Source: a virus. From it: 49,164 bases of DNA. The position numbers were made by a program, and so were the translations under genes. The notes under the pieces are model-generated. The model was not told the origin of the DNA, did no database searches, and saw nothing but the letters and a program-made list of their open reading frames with translations. The stretch lies in IMG/VR virus record IMGVR_UViG_3300027908_000031, positions 1 through 49,164 of that record. One strand, given 5' to 3'. Positions 7,349 to 14,880 of this stretch are shown in pieces (within the stretch, counting starts at the first letter, position 1; every line of letters starts with the position of its first letter).

Positions 7349-7878
7349 AGACCGTCAGGAATTACAACGGGGAAGAGGTGGGTAGCAGCGTCCACAAATT
7401 TCAGCTTGCCGGACTAGGCAAGGCGCCCTTTCGCTTTGATGGGCAAGAGGTTATCCTACATCAGGTACCAGGGTTGCCGCCTCGCGCTGGAAGTTCTTGT
7501 GACTTCTGCGGGATGTCTATTGCCAATGTTTTTTGGATCAAGAGTTCGGACGGCAGACGATTCAAGGTTGGTTGGGATTGCGCCGCCAAGACGGGCGACG
7601 CCGGGCTGTGCCGTGTAATAGACAAGAAGGTGGCAGAAGCGAAGGTAAAGGCCACGCACGCTCGCCAAGATGCTTTGATTCTCAAAGGGAAGGAAGTCCT
7701 CGCTAACGCGAACATTCGTGGCATGCTGGCGCTTGAGCCGCACCCCTATTCTTTTCGTGCGGAGAGGGGGGACTCTCTTCTAGATTTCGCCGAATACGCT
7801 ATGCGCAATTCGGGACGTAGGGGTTGCTGTGAGGTGTCCAAAGACTTGCTAGTGCTCGCGTCCGTGGTGGGTGTCTAA
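7345..7878 (+). CDS. Hypothetical zinc-binding phage protein
   Basis: 177 residues. A zinc-ribbon-like core, CDFCGMSIANVFWIKSSDG followed by FKVGWDC, resembles a recurrent phage protein type in which Cys pairs flank a short beta hairpin. The C-terminal part is helical. No enzyme motif seen. Coupled to both neighbours (ATGA upstream, TAATG downstream). Confidence 0.7.
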   Translation: MKTVRNYNGEEVGSSVHKFQLAGLGKAPFRFDGQEVILHQVPGLPPRAGSSCDFCGMSIANVFWIKSSDGRRFKVGWDCAAKTGDAGLCRVIDKKVAEAKVKATHARQDALILKGKEVLANANIRGMLALEPHPYSFRAERGDSLLDFAEYAMRNSGRRGCCEVSKDLLVLASVVGV

Positions 7879-8039
7879 TGCGACCCGAATGCACCACGAA
7901 CGTGTTTCAGTACATGTACGACGATGAGGAAGAGCAAACCGTGCCCGGGCTGCTCTGTTGGGTGGAGTGCGATTGCGAGAACCTTGACGAGGACTGCGAA
8001 GCGTGCGAGGGTAGTGGACGAGTCAGGAGGCTAGTATGA
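7878..8039 (+). CDS. Small acidic Cys-rich protein
   Basis: 53 residues. Ends in CDCENLDEDCEACEGSGRVR, a DnaJ-like C-x2-C-x-G-x-G zinc knuckle, after an acidic N-terminus. Start overlaps the previous stop (TAATG) and the stop overlaps the next start. The 8228 gene has the same plan (acidic N-terminus, C-E-A-C-x-G-x-G-x-V), so the two look like diverged paralogues flanking a basic small protein. Confidence 0.65.
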   Translation: MRPECTTNVFQYMYDDEEEQTVPGLLCWVECDCENLDEDCEACEGSGRVRRLV

Positions 8040-8218
8040 ACCGTACGATCACGCGTCCAGCCACGCCGCAAGCTTTCCACCCTGGCCGCTACGTCATCCT
8101 TCCCCCCGCCGTCCGAGCGATCGTGCGAGCCCGTCCGCATTCCGACGCCCCCTCCTGGGCGTTTCGAGCGCACAACGGTGCGTCCAGGAAAGCCCTAACC
8201 TACATCTACCACCTGTAA
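8036..8218 (+). CDS. Small basic hypothetical protein
   Basis: 60 residues, Arg/Pro/Ala-rich, beginning MNRTITRPATPQAF. A good AGGAGG lies 6 nt before the ATG, and the start overlaps the preceding stop. No family recognised. Its TAA stop coincides with the first three bases of a TAAACT promoter-like element for the next gene. Confidence 0.6.
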   Translation: MNRTITRPATPQAFHPGRYVILPPAVRAIVRARPHSDAPSWAFRAHNGASRKALTYIYHL

Positions 8219-8221
8219 ACT
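8216..8221 (+). promoter_or_regulatory. TAAACT element, 6 nt before ATG 8228
   Basis: GTAAACT then GGGAGG then ATG. Spacing of 6 nt matches the genome-wide element. A classical GGGAGG lies in the spacer, too close to serve ATG 8228 but usable by ATG 8240, so two start modes are possible. It overlaps a stop codon, so chance is a real alternative. Confidence 0.4.
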
Positions 8222-8227
8222 GGGAGG

Positions 8228-8431
8228 ATGACGAAGCACATGGACACCGTAGAATTCATGCTAGAGCAATTCCTAGCGGATGAGGACGAACCGACCACGC
8301 CAGGCGAAATGGCGTGGGTCCCGTGCGAGCATCTCGAGTCCACGAAGTGCCCTACGTGTAACGTGTGCGAAGCTTGCCGTGGTACGGGACAGGTTCTGTT
8401 GCCAGTGAACGCGGAGCGGAAGGTTATCTAA
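8228..8431 (+). CDS. Small Cys-rich protein with DnaJ-like knuckle
   Basis: 67 residues: acidic N-terminal helix (MDTVEFMLEQFLADEDE), then CEHLESTKCPTCNVCEACRG with C-x2-C-x-G-x-G, likely zinc binding. ATG 8228 sits 6 nt after TAAACT. The in-frame ATG at 8240 would instead use GGGAGG with 12-nt spacing and give 63 residues. The gene ends overlapping the stop of the convergent head morphogenesis gene by 4 nt. Confidence 0.65.
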   Translation: MTKHMDTVEFMLEQFLADEDEPTTPGEMAWVPCEHLESTKCPTCNVCEACRGTGQVLLPVNAERKVI

Positions 8432-9174
8432 AGGTCCAAACCTTCTAGCTCCTCTACGATAGGCAAACCGACGCAGCGGCAAGAATAGTCTTGTCCAGGG
8501 TGATTCACGGACCCATCCTCGGCCGTGATGGGCGGATCGTTCCAATCTTGCTCGGTGCCTTCTAGGTCCTGGTGCATCGGCCTGACACGCTCGTCTTTCG
8601 ACGTGGACCAAATGTACGACGTAACTCCAGCGTTCTCTTGGCGAGTTTGGTTAATCTGCCCGTTCAACTTAAGCGTCTGGTCCCTTGCGATGAGTTCCGC
8701 TCGTCCCTCGCAATCGGGTAGGAGTTTCTGAACCTCCTCCACGCGAAGCCCGAAATTAGTGGGGTCGTTAATGACCTTGCGCACCTTCGAGGCGTACTCC
8801 CTGTGCGCGTCCTCCACGAGCTTGATGTTTTTATCGCGGGCGACGGCTATCTGTCCTGCCACGCGGGTATCGCTGGGCTTGATTCCAAACAGCTTGGGGA
8901 AGGGCTGTTTCCGCACAGTATTCGACATGCGGTCGAACATCTTACCTACCGCGCTGGGGATGTCTTCCACGATGCTCTTGTCCACGACGTCCAGGTGCGA
9001 GCCGTGCGGGGTGATGGCGTCCGTGCGGTGAGGCAGCGGTACGCTTAGGTAAGCCCTACGCCAGGCTTGGACGTACCTTTTGAGTTCTCTAACGTACCTG
9101 GCCTCGGCCGTGCGGGAGGCGCTAAGCGCGGCGGCTAGGCGGGCACGTTGGGCTCTATCGGCGAAGCGGCCCAT
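8428..9174 (-). CDS. Head morphogenesis protein (Mu F / SPP1 gp7 family)
   Basis: 248 residues. The C-terminal half has the signature of this minor capsid family: helical DQTLKLNGQINQTRQ, then VTSYIWSTSKDERVRPMHQD, then HPGQDYSCRCVGLP with the conserved Cys residues. The N-terminal half is helical. These proteins sit near the portal and assist head assembly or DNA injection. The start abuts the portal stop (1-nt overlap), the usual portal-morphogenesis order. Confidence 0.85.
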   Translation of the reverse strand: MGRFADRAQRARLAAALSASRTAEARYVRELKRYVQAWRRAYLSVPLPHRTDAITPHGSHLDVVDKSIVEDIPSAVGKMFDRMSNTVRKQPFPKLFGIKPSDTRVAGQIAVARDKNIKLVEDAHREYASKVRKVINDPTNFGLRVEEVQKLLPDCEGRAELIARDQTLKLNGQINQTRQENAGVTSYIWSTSKDERVRPMHQDLEGTEQDWNDPPITAEDGSVNHPGQDYSCRCVGLPIVEELEGLDL

Positions 9175-10832
9175 TAGGAAGTCTCCCCCTTCTTACCTCC
9201 CTGTGGCCCTGGGAGAGGTATTGTCGAATTCTCGTCTTGGCCGGATTGTTTCATGCCAGCTACCGTGATTTCAGTGGGCTCGCCGACTCCCGCATGCGTG
9301 GGACCGTGCTGCGTCTGGATGCTTCCTGGACCTTCTTCCACCTTCTTTTCCGCCACCTGGACGTTGAAGTCGTGCGAGGCTGCTAGCGACTCCTCGCGGG
9401 GCGCTACCTCGATATGTATCGAAGGATCGAACTTGCCCTTGCGGAAGTGACTAAGAGCAACCTCCTCCGGCAACAGAACGCCAGCCGTAACCATCGCCGC
9501 ATCCCGCGTACCGTACTGAAGTTCGATAGCAGCCTGCTCGGCTTCTGTCATTTGCCACAAGCTCTCGAATTCAATGGTCATCTTGTCAGGAACTACGCCG
9601 CCCGTAGGCCCGTCCTTCGCGAGACAAATAAGTCGGTACAGCTTCAGCAATTGTGGCGCCAAGTACGTTTTCTGTTCGGAGGCTACCGTGTCGTAGAAAG
9701 CGCGAAAGTCACTATCTCCGGTGGCGCCCATGCCTTGGTTTGCACGCCCGAAGAGGACGTTGACGGGAATTTGCGCCGCCATGGAGATCTGTAACATAAA
9801 CCTATCGAGAATCTCGGGCACCCCGGAGAGTGGCGTTGCCTTGCGTTCGAAGGTCTCTGACTCGTCCAAGATAAGGCTGCGCGCACTAGAGCGTTGCATA
9901 TCCACCATGGCCATGCGCGTCTGAAGGTCGCCAACGTTGTTACTGGCGATCATGTCCCACAAGCCCTTCATGGTGAAAACGCCCTGTGCGGCGTCTACCA
10001 TGAGGTTCGCAGCGGCCTGGTAACTGGTGTCGTACGCGCGCAGGACTTCGTACACGGACTGAAGCACGCTCAGGCTCCAGCCCGCCAGCTGACGCCGCTT
10101 GATGATATCCACTGGCGCGCCGTCAAAGCGGATGACGCGGCTGGCGTGGACGATGAGAACGGCTTTCTTTTCCTTCTGTCCTAGCGGACCATCCATCGTA
10201 TTCGTAATCATGTACGACGACGGCTCCCCGAAGTTAGGGGCCATGGGGTCGGCGAAGTATGTATGGGCGTACGCGAAGCGTTTGTCAACGTTGTTCAGGA
10301 AGCGGAGGCTTTTGATATTGTCCTCGTTCGCGGGTAGCGACGGATCTAGCCCATCGTCGATGCCCATGATCATGAGGTTACCACCGAAGAGCCTTCCCCA
10401 AATCCAGCCACTAAGAAAACGCTCGTTCAGGCGGATTTTCTTGGCGTAGTTCTCTGCGTCTTCTGCCACCTGCGGATCGCTGTCGCCTGCGTACCGGTCG
10501 CCTTTCTCTTTCGCGGATTTATCCGGTACGCACAGCGTGTAGCCTTTGCGAAACATCTCGTTGGGCTTGAACTCGACGATGCGACGGGCGAGGGCATTGT
10601 TGTGGAAGAGCGCGGAAAGTTCGGGCCAAGGCTGGAAGCCGGGGTCGAAGTAGTGCCCGAGTTGGACCTTATCTCGAGGCGCATATCCGGACCACTCGGA
10701 GCCGAAACCCGTCGCGGAGCCTGTGCCCAACCCTGTTGCGGGGTTTTCCCAAGCGTCCTTACGGATCAACCCCCGGGCTTGCGCAAAGGCCTTATTCTGC
10801 TGGGCGGGGGAAATCTTAGTTTTCTTGCGCAT
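9174..10832 (-). CDS. Portal protein (DUF1073 / phage portal family)
   Basis: 552 residues, the DNA entry and exit ring at the head vertex. Recognisable stretches are NNALARRIVEFKPNEMFRKG, the RSLILDESETFERKATPLSG region, and the conserved segment QIPVNVLFGRANQGMGATGD, followed by FRAFYDTVASEQKTYLAPQL. The Gly/Glu-rich C-terminal tail is likely disordered. The start is preceded on the minus strand by the TAAACT element and by no Shine-Dalgarno. The small terminase gene diverges from the same 40-bp gap. Confidence 0.88.
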   Translation of the reverse strand: MRKKTKISPAQQNKAFAQARGLIRKDAWENPATGLGTGSATGFGSEWSGYAPRDKVQLGHYFDPGFQPWPELSALFHNNALARRIVEFKPNEMFRKGYTLCVPDKSAKEKGDRYAGDSDPQVAEDAENYAKKIRLNERFLSGWIWGRLFGGNLMIMGIDDGLDPSLPANEDNIKSLRFLNNVDKRFAYAHTYFADPMAPNFGEPSSYMITNTMDGPLGQKEKKAVLIVHASRVIRFDGAPVDIIKRRQLAGWSLSVLQSVYEVLRAYDTSYQAAANLMVDAAQGVFTMKGLWDMIASNNVGDLQTRMAMVDMQRSSARSLILDESETFERKATPLSGVPEILDRFMLQISMAAQIPVNVLFGRANQGMGATGDSDFRAFYDTVASEQKTYLAPQLLKLYRLICLAKDGPTGGVVPDKMTIEFESLWQMTEAEQAAIELQYGTRDAAMVTAGVLLPEEVALSHFRKGKFDPSIHIEVAPREESLAASHDFNVQVAEKKVEEGPGSIQTQHGPTHAGVGEPTEITVAGMKQSGQDENSTIPLPGPQGGKKGETS

Positions 10833-10841
10833 ATACGCGTG

Positions 10842-10847
10842 AGTTTA
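10842..10847 (-). promoter_or_regulatory. TAAACT element for portal gene
   Basis: Minus strand GGGTAAACT, 9 nt before ATG 10832. Lies back to back with the plus-strand copy at 10861, giving an inverted repeat AGTTTA-N13-TAAACT that serves two divergent genes. Confidence 0.65.
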
Positions 10848-10860
10848 CCCCTAAAAACGA

Positions 10861-10866
10861 TAAACT
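10861..10866 (+). promoter_or_regulatory. TAAACT element for small terminase gene
   Basis: TAAACT followed by a 6-nt C-rich spacer and the GTG start at 10873. No Shine-Dalgarno exists in the gap. A -10 box here would place the transcript start on the GTG itself. Confidence 0.7.
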
Positions 10867-10872
10867 CCCCCT

Positions 10873-11409
10873 GTGCCCCCCTGGGAAAGACAAGAGAACG
10901 AAGGCGAAGCCGCATGGGCCGCTTTTTTGAGGTACCGAGATAGCGTGGGCCCCCGAAAGCTTTTTGCTATCAAGGGGATGCACGCCATGATTCAACTTCA
11001 GGAGTGGTTTAACAATCATACCTGGGAAGACCGCTGCAAGGCTTTTGACCGCTACCTGGATTCCGCCCGCGTTGCGGAACGCGTCGCCATCCTAAAGGTG
11101 GACGAAAACGAGCGCAACGCCCGCACGCTTATGGCTTGCCACGAAGCTAAACAGGTCGCTTCCCTTGAACTCGAGAAGCTTCTAGACGCCGCCAAGTCCA
11201 GCGATGCGCACGGCTTTCTAAAGCCTGCGGACATTGTAAAAATTTTCGAGTGCGCGGTGAAGTGCGAGCGTCTGGTAAAAGGCGAAGCTACGGAGATAGT
11301 GGAAACCCAGGGACCGGCTATCGACTACTCGAAACTGTCGGATCAGGACCTGGAGGCGCTTGCGGCCGCGCACTCCGTAGTGGAAGAGATGAGAAAGAAA
11401 TGTAAATGA
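10873..11409 (+). CDS. Terminase small subunit-like protein
   Basis: 178 residues. Opens with PPWERQENEGEAAWAAFLRY, the N-terminal signature of a phage small-terminase family (PWERQ-GES-A--AF--YRD), followed by a helix-turn-helix-like stretch (FAIKGMHAMIQLQEWFNN, then WEDRCKAFDRYLD) and a helical oligomerisation region. It would bind packaging sites for the 5082 large terminase. The GTG start is set by the TAAACT element 6 nt upstream and by the conserved N-terminus. It overlaps the next gene as ATGTAAATGA. Confidence 0.75.
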   Translation: MPPWERQENEGEAAWAAFLRYRDSVGPRKLFAIKGMHAMIQLQEWFNNHTWEDRCKAFDRYLDSARVAERVAILKVDENERNARTLMACHEAKQVASLELEKLLDAAKSSDAHGFLKPADIVKIFECAVKCERLVKGEATEIVETQGPAIDYSKLSDQDLEALAAAHSVVEEMRKKCK

Positions 11410-11606
11410 ATTCGGATCGAAGCGGGAACCGTAGCAAATCCGTATGGTTATGCTGTGCGTGCAACCGCCGCGCAAAAACTTTGCTTGACATGAAAAAAGC
11501 CTGTCGTAGCATGTCCGTATGGGTGGAGGAGTCCTCCATCATCCTAAAGGACGGTAAGCCCATTGAAGCCCGAGCTAGCGACGAAATCCCCATCCTCCCC
11601 CTGTGA
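11406..11606 (+). CDS. Small hypothetical protein with Cys pair
   Basis: 66 residues. The ATG overlaps the preceding stop. A CCACNRRAK motif may be half of a zinc site. The rest (WVEESSIILKDGKPIEARAS) looks like a small beta structure. No family recognised. The last 44 nt overlap the RuvC-like gene. Confidence 0.5.
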   Translation: MNSDRSGNRSKSVWLCCACNRRAKTLLDMKKACRSMSVWVEESSIILKDGKPIEARASDEIPILPL

Positions 11607-12021
11607 GTATCTTCTAGCGATAGATCCTGGCATTTGCACGGGTTGGGCTTGGTTCTGGCAAAAGAATCTGATAGCAGCTGGGGTGGGTGAGCCGTGCACC
11701 TTATCGTCGCAATACGACTGCATTTGCGAGTGTCCGCAAGTCTATCCTAGATCTCCCGTCCCGCCGAACGACTTAATTACTCTAGCCGTACTAGTAGGTA
11801 CGTTCGTGGAGCGCTACGCTGCCAAGATGGTCTTCCCCGCGACGTGGAAGGGTCAACTAAAGAAGCACGTCTGCCATGCTAGGATTGATTTAGCCTTGAC
11901 ACCCGGGGAGAGGAAAATTATTCCCAAGCTCGCAAAAACATACTTACACAACATGCTGGACGCGGTGGGCATTGGGCTGTGGTACCTAGGAAGGTTGCCG
12001 AAGTCGGGAGTGTTGAAATGA
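11563..12021 (+). CDS. RuvC-like Holliday junction / crossover junction nuclease
   Basis: 152 residues. RNase H-fold signature: first Asp strand YLLAIDPGICTGWAW (D-P-G-x-x-T-G), a middle segment PPNDLITLAVLVG, then WKGQLKKHV, and the C-terminal HNMLDAVGIGLWYL giving the last catalytic Asp. Phage members resolve branched DNA before packaging, which fits its place next to the small terminase. The only in-frame start is TTG 11563, with AAAGGA 11 nt upstream, so the start is uncertain. Confidence 0.75.
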   Translation: MKPELATKSPSSPCEYLLAIDPGICTGWAWFWQKNLIAAGVGEPCTLSSQYDCICECPQVYPRSPVPPNDLITLAVLVGTFVERYAAKMVFPATWKGQLKKHVCHARIDLALTPGERKIIPKLAKTYLHNMLDAVGIGLWYLGRLPKSGVLK

Positions 12022-12230
12022 GTTTCTGGCTAACTGATGTCATCACACGCTGTTATAGGTGCGGCATACGTAACGAGCGCAGAATCGAACGTCAACGGGC
12101 AGGAGGTGCGTACCCTTGCGGCGTGTGCAAAGCCTATATTTACTTTCCGCACGTGCCCGAGCGGCTTATAGCTCAAATAGATTCCGATCTAAACGTTCGC
12201 CAGTGGTGGAGGAAAGGGGGGCGGAAATGA
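12018..12230 (+). CDS. Small zinc-ribbon protein
   Basis: 70 residues. Two Cys pairs (CYRCG and CGVCK) about 25 residues apart form a likely zinc ribbon; the C-terminus is helical and basic. ATG 12018 overlaps the RuvC stop (ATGA), which decides the start over an upstream frame opening at 11979. Function unknown. Confidence 0.65.
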   Translation: MSFWLTDVITRCYRCGIRNERRIERQRAGGAYPCGVCKAYIYFPHVPERLIAQIDSDLNVRQWWRKGGRK

Positions 12231-12409
12231 AAGGAAGACTCAAAAAGACGCAGACCCTTGAACAACTATTTCCCAACGTAGCCGCCCGTCGCGCCGCGGA
12301 TGCGTCCATTGACCGGCTGGACGTTACTAAGAGCATGAACGAATACTTGGACACATGGGAATGTGCGTACTTTACCGTCGCACAGAGCTCCCCCTTTCGA
12401 GAAGGCTAG
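12227..12409 (+). CDS. Small hypothetical protein
   Basis: 60 residues beginning MKGRLKKTQTLEQLFPNV, basic N-terminus then a helical middle. ATGA overlap with the previous gene and a 4-nt convergent overlap with the baseplate gene at 12406. No family recognised. Confidence 0.55.
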   Translation: MKGRLKKTQTLEQLFPNVAARRAADASIDRLDVTKSMNEYLDTWECAYFTVAQSSPFREG

Positions 12410-13017
12410 ACTAGCGCCGCGCCCGCAACCATAAACCCACCCACGGTCGCATCGTATCGGCTACCCCACGTGCCCTCGCCGGTCACTCCACCGTACCGGC
12501 TAACGAACTTGAAATCGTTCCCCGGGGGCCACGTAGTGTAGTGCAGCATCCCATACGTGCCCGCCGCTTTGGTGTCCGTAAGCAGCTCTTGCGCGCTGGA
12601 CGGGCTTAGGAGCTCCTTTATCTCTACCAGGAAGCTCGCTGGCCATTGCTCTACGTAGTCCACGCTCGTGGCTGCTAGCCCCACGGGGAGTAGATTCGCG
12701 ACGGCTATGACGTCCTCGTCCCGCCCTTGGGAGCGGTTCACCCGGATGCGAAGGAGAATGGCCACGTAGTAGTCGGAGTCGCTTCGCCCGTTCCTAGGCT
12801 CACCTACGATAGCCCCGAGCTTGTCCTCCTGGTCGCCCGTTACCGTTGGCGTTAGCTGGCGAAGATTGATAATGTCCCAAAAGGTGTCTTCGAGAGTTTG
12901 CACGCTTTGCGTGAAGGACGTAATCATCCCACGCAGAACCTCGGCGTTCTTGAACTGTTCAATAAGGAACGCCAGCGCCTCAGCAACGTGGTTGTTATCT
13001 ACAGTAGGAACAGGCAC
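12406..13017 (-). CDS. Baseplate-associated tail protein (DUF2612-like)
   Basis: 203 residues. The N-terminal two thirds match the DUF2612 pattern: a helical start, LEDTFWDIINLRQLTPTVTG, then DKLGAIVGEPRNGRSDSDYY and RIRVNRSQGRDEDVI, usually found directly after baseplate J proteins. The C-terminus is Gly-rich, as in proteins that contact tail fibres. It starts directly after the baseplate J stop. Probably a tail-tip or fibre-connecting baseplate component. Confidence 0.8.
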   Translation of the reverse strand: MPVPTVDNNHVAEALAFLIEQFKNAEVLRGMITSFTQSVQTLEDTFWDIINLRQLTPTVTGDQEDKLGAIVGEPRNGRSDSDYYVAILLRIRVNRSQGRDEDVIAVANLLPVGLAATSVDYVEQWPASFLVEIKELLSPSSAQELLTDTKAAGTYGMLHYTTWPPGNDFKFVSRYGGVTGEGTWGSRYDATVGGFMVAGAALV

Positions 13018-14241
13018 TTAGATACCGTTCACGAGTATGCGGGACGTATCAAGAAGATATACGGTAAACGGACTACCAGAAATATTCGCTGTATTCACGG
13101 GGGGATAAACTGTGTCCACTTCACATGTCGGGACATCAATCGTAATCCCGGGAACGATAGCCGATGCGCGCACGCCCAGGATTACGACCTCCGCCCCTGG
13201 CACGAGGTCCTGCTGACCATACGCCACGATAGCGGCCTTCACGGCATTCGCTTGATCCGTTGTGAGGCTATTAGGTGTCGTCGTAACGTCGACATACAAG
13301 TCGACCACGGTAACTCGTGTGAACGAGACGGTATGGCTATTCCCCGAGGCATCCGTTGCCGTTCCAGTAAGGGTTCCGTAGGCTTGAATACCCGAGGGCT
13401 TGTCATCCCAAATAGTCTGGGCTATGCTATTGTTCGGCACTGCAGGGCTTACACCGTCCCAAATCAGCGCCTGAAAGGACTTGGCGGGTTGGTTATTGCC
13501 GTCCGTGAACATTGTGGTGTTCTCTGGAACGGAGCAGGAAATCATTCCCGCCAATTGGTCTAGGGCTGCTTGGATAGCATCGACCGTGCAGGCGCCGGGG
13601 GCTGCAAGTTCGGCTTCGCGCTTCTGTCGGAGTTCGGTGGACGAGCCCGTAAGGTTCGGGTCGTCGCCAAGCGAACCTAGCACCGCATCGAGCGGATTCG
13701 TAACCGCCGACCATCCCGATACGGGCGCTGTGATAACCGTCAACGTCCCAGAGTTGGCGACGATGGGTCCGGTTTGGGTACTCTGGAACACGCCTTGGTA
13801 AGTGCCGGCGGAGGTACTTACGACGGGGCCTGGAACAGGGTTGCCGTCGACATCAGGGGGACCTACGAGCGTCCAAGTGTTCGTGGGCTGCCCCGCGACA
13901 TTGGCCACGCTCCCGGCCGGGATGGACGAGGACGAGGCCAGGGTCATATTGCAAGTAACCTGACTCGGCGTAGGCGGGTCGGGAATGGTGCCAGTTAGGC
14001 TGGCAAGGGCTACGAGTAGCTGTCCTTCTGAGGCGTCGGGGTCGAAACCGTTGTATGCGGTCGCCCCGAGCTCCCACAAGCTGGCGAGTTCATTGGCAAT
14101 GATTCCGATGAGTTGCCCGATAGGTTGGTCGGGCGATGTGTCCAAACCCGGGTCGACATTCGCCAGTAGGGCCGTCGTGATATTCGCGACGATCTGTTGC
14201 TGTGTTAGGGCGACGAAACCAGTAGGGGATACACCGCTCAC
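13018..14241 (-). CDS. Baseplate J-like protein (wedge component)
   Basis: 407 residues. Typical baseplate J/gp47 features: N-terminal PDQPIGQLIGIIANELASLW, the DASEGQLLVALASLTGTIP segment, a beta-rich domain with SSSIPAGSVANV, the conserved GSSTELRQKREAELAAPGAC (TDAELR-R-like) and a C-terminal tail-lysozyme-like region. The open frame extends to 14400, but the GTG at 14241 overlaps the previous stop as GTGA and begins the conserved part, so it is chosen. Assembles the baseplate wedge. Confidence 0.85.
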   Translation of the reverse strand: MSGVSPTGFVALTQQQIVANITTALLANVDPGLDTSPDQPIGQLIGIIANELASLWELGATAYNGFDPDASEGQLLVALASLTGTIPDPPTPSQVTCNMTLASSSSIPAGSVANVAGQPTNTWTLVGPPDVDGNPVPGPVVSTSAGTYQGVFQSTQTGPIVANSGTLTVITAPVSGWSAVTNPLDAVLGSLGDDPNLTGSSTELRQKREAELAAPGACTVDAIQAALDQLAGMISCSVPENTTMFTDGNNQPAKSFQALIWDGVSPAVPNNSIAQTIWDDKPSGIQAYGTLTGTATDASGNSHTVSFTRVTVVDLYVDVTTTPNSLTTDQANAVKAAIVAYGQQDLVPGAEVVILGVRASAIVPGITIDVPTCEVDTVYPPVNTANISGSPFTVYLLDTSRILVNGI

Positions 14242-14645
14242 GACAAGCTCCCAGCGCTGCCTGACGGGATCGTCACAAGAAAAGGCACCCCGGTCCCCCC
14301 TTGGATAGTCGCCCCGCTTTGCGTCGTGCAGGCGAAGATAAGGTTGAGCTGTCGGTTCGCGTTCAGCGTCACCGTAAGCGCCGTGACCTGATTCACCCAC
14401 GGGACGGAGAGGATAACCTCCCGGAAAAGCTGCGAGATGATTCCCAGGTTGGGATTCTTCTGTCCTAGGATCGCTTGAAAGTACGGCACCCCGATACGGA
14501 CGTCGAAAGCCCAGTTGCCGAGGAACGAAAGGAAAAGGTTCCTAAGTTTCTGCGCGGCTTGCGCGTCGGGGTCTGTGACGATGCTAAGTTGTTTAGCGTT
14601 AGAGATGTCGAAATCGCCCGACGTCGTTTGCAGAAAGGTCGTCAT
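14238..14645 (-). CDS. Baseplate wedge protein (gp25/W or Mu gp46-like)
   Basis: 135 residues. AQKLRNLFLSFLGNWAFDVR, then IGVPYFQAILGQ, is the gp25/gp46-type pattern (start of helix, Trp/Asp, Gly-Val-Pro-Tyr). A beta C-terminal half follows. It lies immediately before baseplate J as in other myophages. The ATG is preceded by TAAACT at 9-nt spacing, inside the 3' end of the overlapping membrane-protein gene. Confidence 0.78.
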   Translation of the reverse strand: MTTFLQTTSGDFDISNAKQLSIVTDPDAQAAQKLRNLFLSFLGNWAFDVRIGVPYFQAILGQKNPNLGIISQLFREVILSVPWVNQVTALTVTLNANRQLNLIFACTTQSGATIQGGTGVPFLVTIPSGSAGSLS

Positions 14646-14880
14646 CTTTTCGGGAGTTTACCCGCAAAACTAGCCAGGTTCCGACGAAGGCCCCCGCGGC
14701 GGAGAACGGGATTAGCCAAGGATTCTCAAGGTATAGGTATACCGAAACTCCCGAACAGGCGACTAGAGCCGCACTACACGTGGATGCCTTCCAGGCGGCA
14801 CCCTCCGCAACCCATTTGACGTTCAACGTCCAAAGGACGTCCACGAGAATGGCGAGCCAATAGACTAGGAGGTATGTCAC
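14599..14880 (-). CDS. Small multi-span membrane protein
   Basis: 93 residues with about three hydrophobic segments (LLVYWLAILVDVLWTL, ACSGVSVYLYL, PFSAAGAFVGTWLVL) and a charged C-terminus. GTG start overlaps the spike gene stop (GTGA). The last 47 nt overlap the next gene. It sits between spike and wedge genes, an unusual place for a membrane protein; a role in injection or lysis is conceivable but unsupported. Confidence 0.6.
   Translation of the reverse strand: MTYLLVYWLAILVDVLWTLNVKWVAEGAAWKASTCSAALVACSGVSVYLYLENPWLIPFSAAGAFVGTWLVLRVNSRKDDDLSANDVGRFRHL
14655..14660 (-). promoter_or_regulatory. TAAACT element for baseplate wedge gene
   Basis: Minus strand GCGGGTAAACTC, 9 nt before ATG 14645. 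It lies within the coding end of the 14880 gene, so it would start a sub-operon of baseplate genes. Confidence 0.6.

Noticed and set aside
13018-14400. Longer baseplate J frame starting at 14400
   Set aside because: The extra 53 residues are basic, low-quality sequence antisense in character, and the GTG at 14241 overlaps the previous stop exactly.
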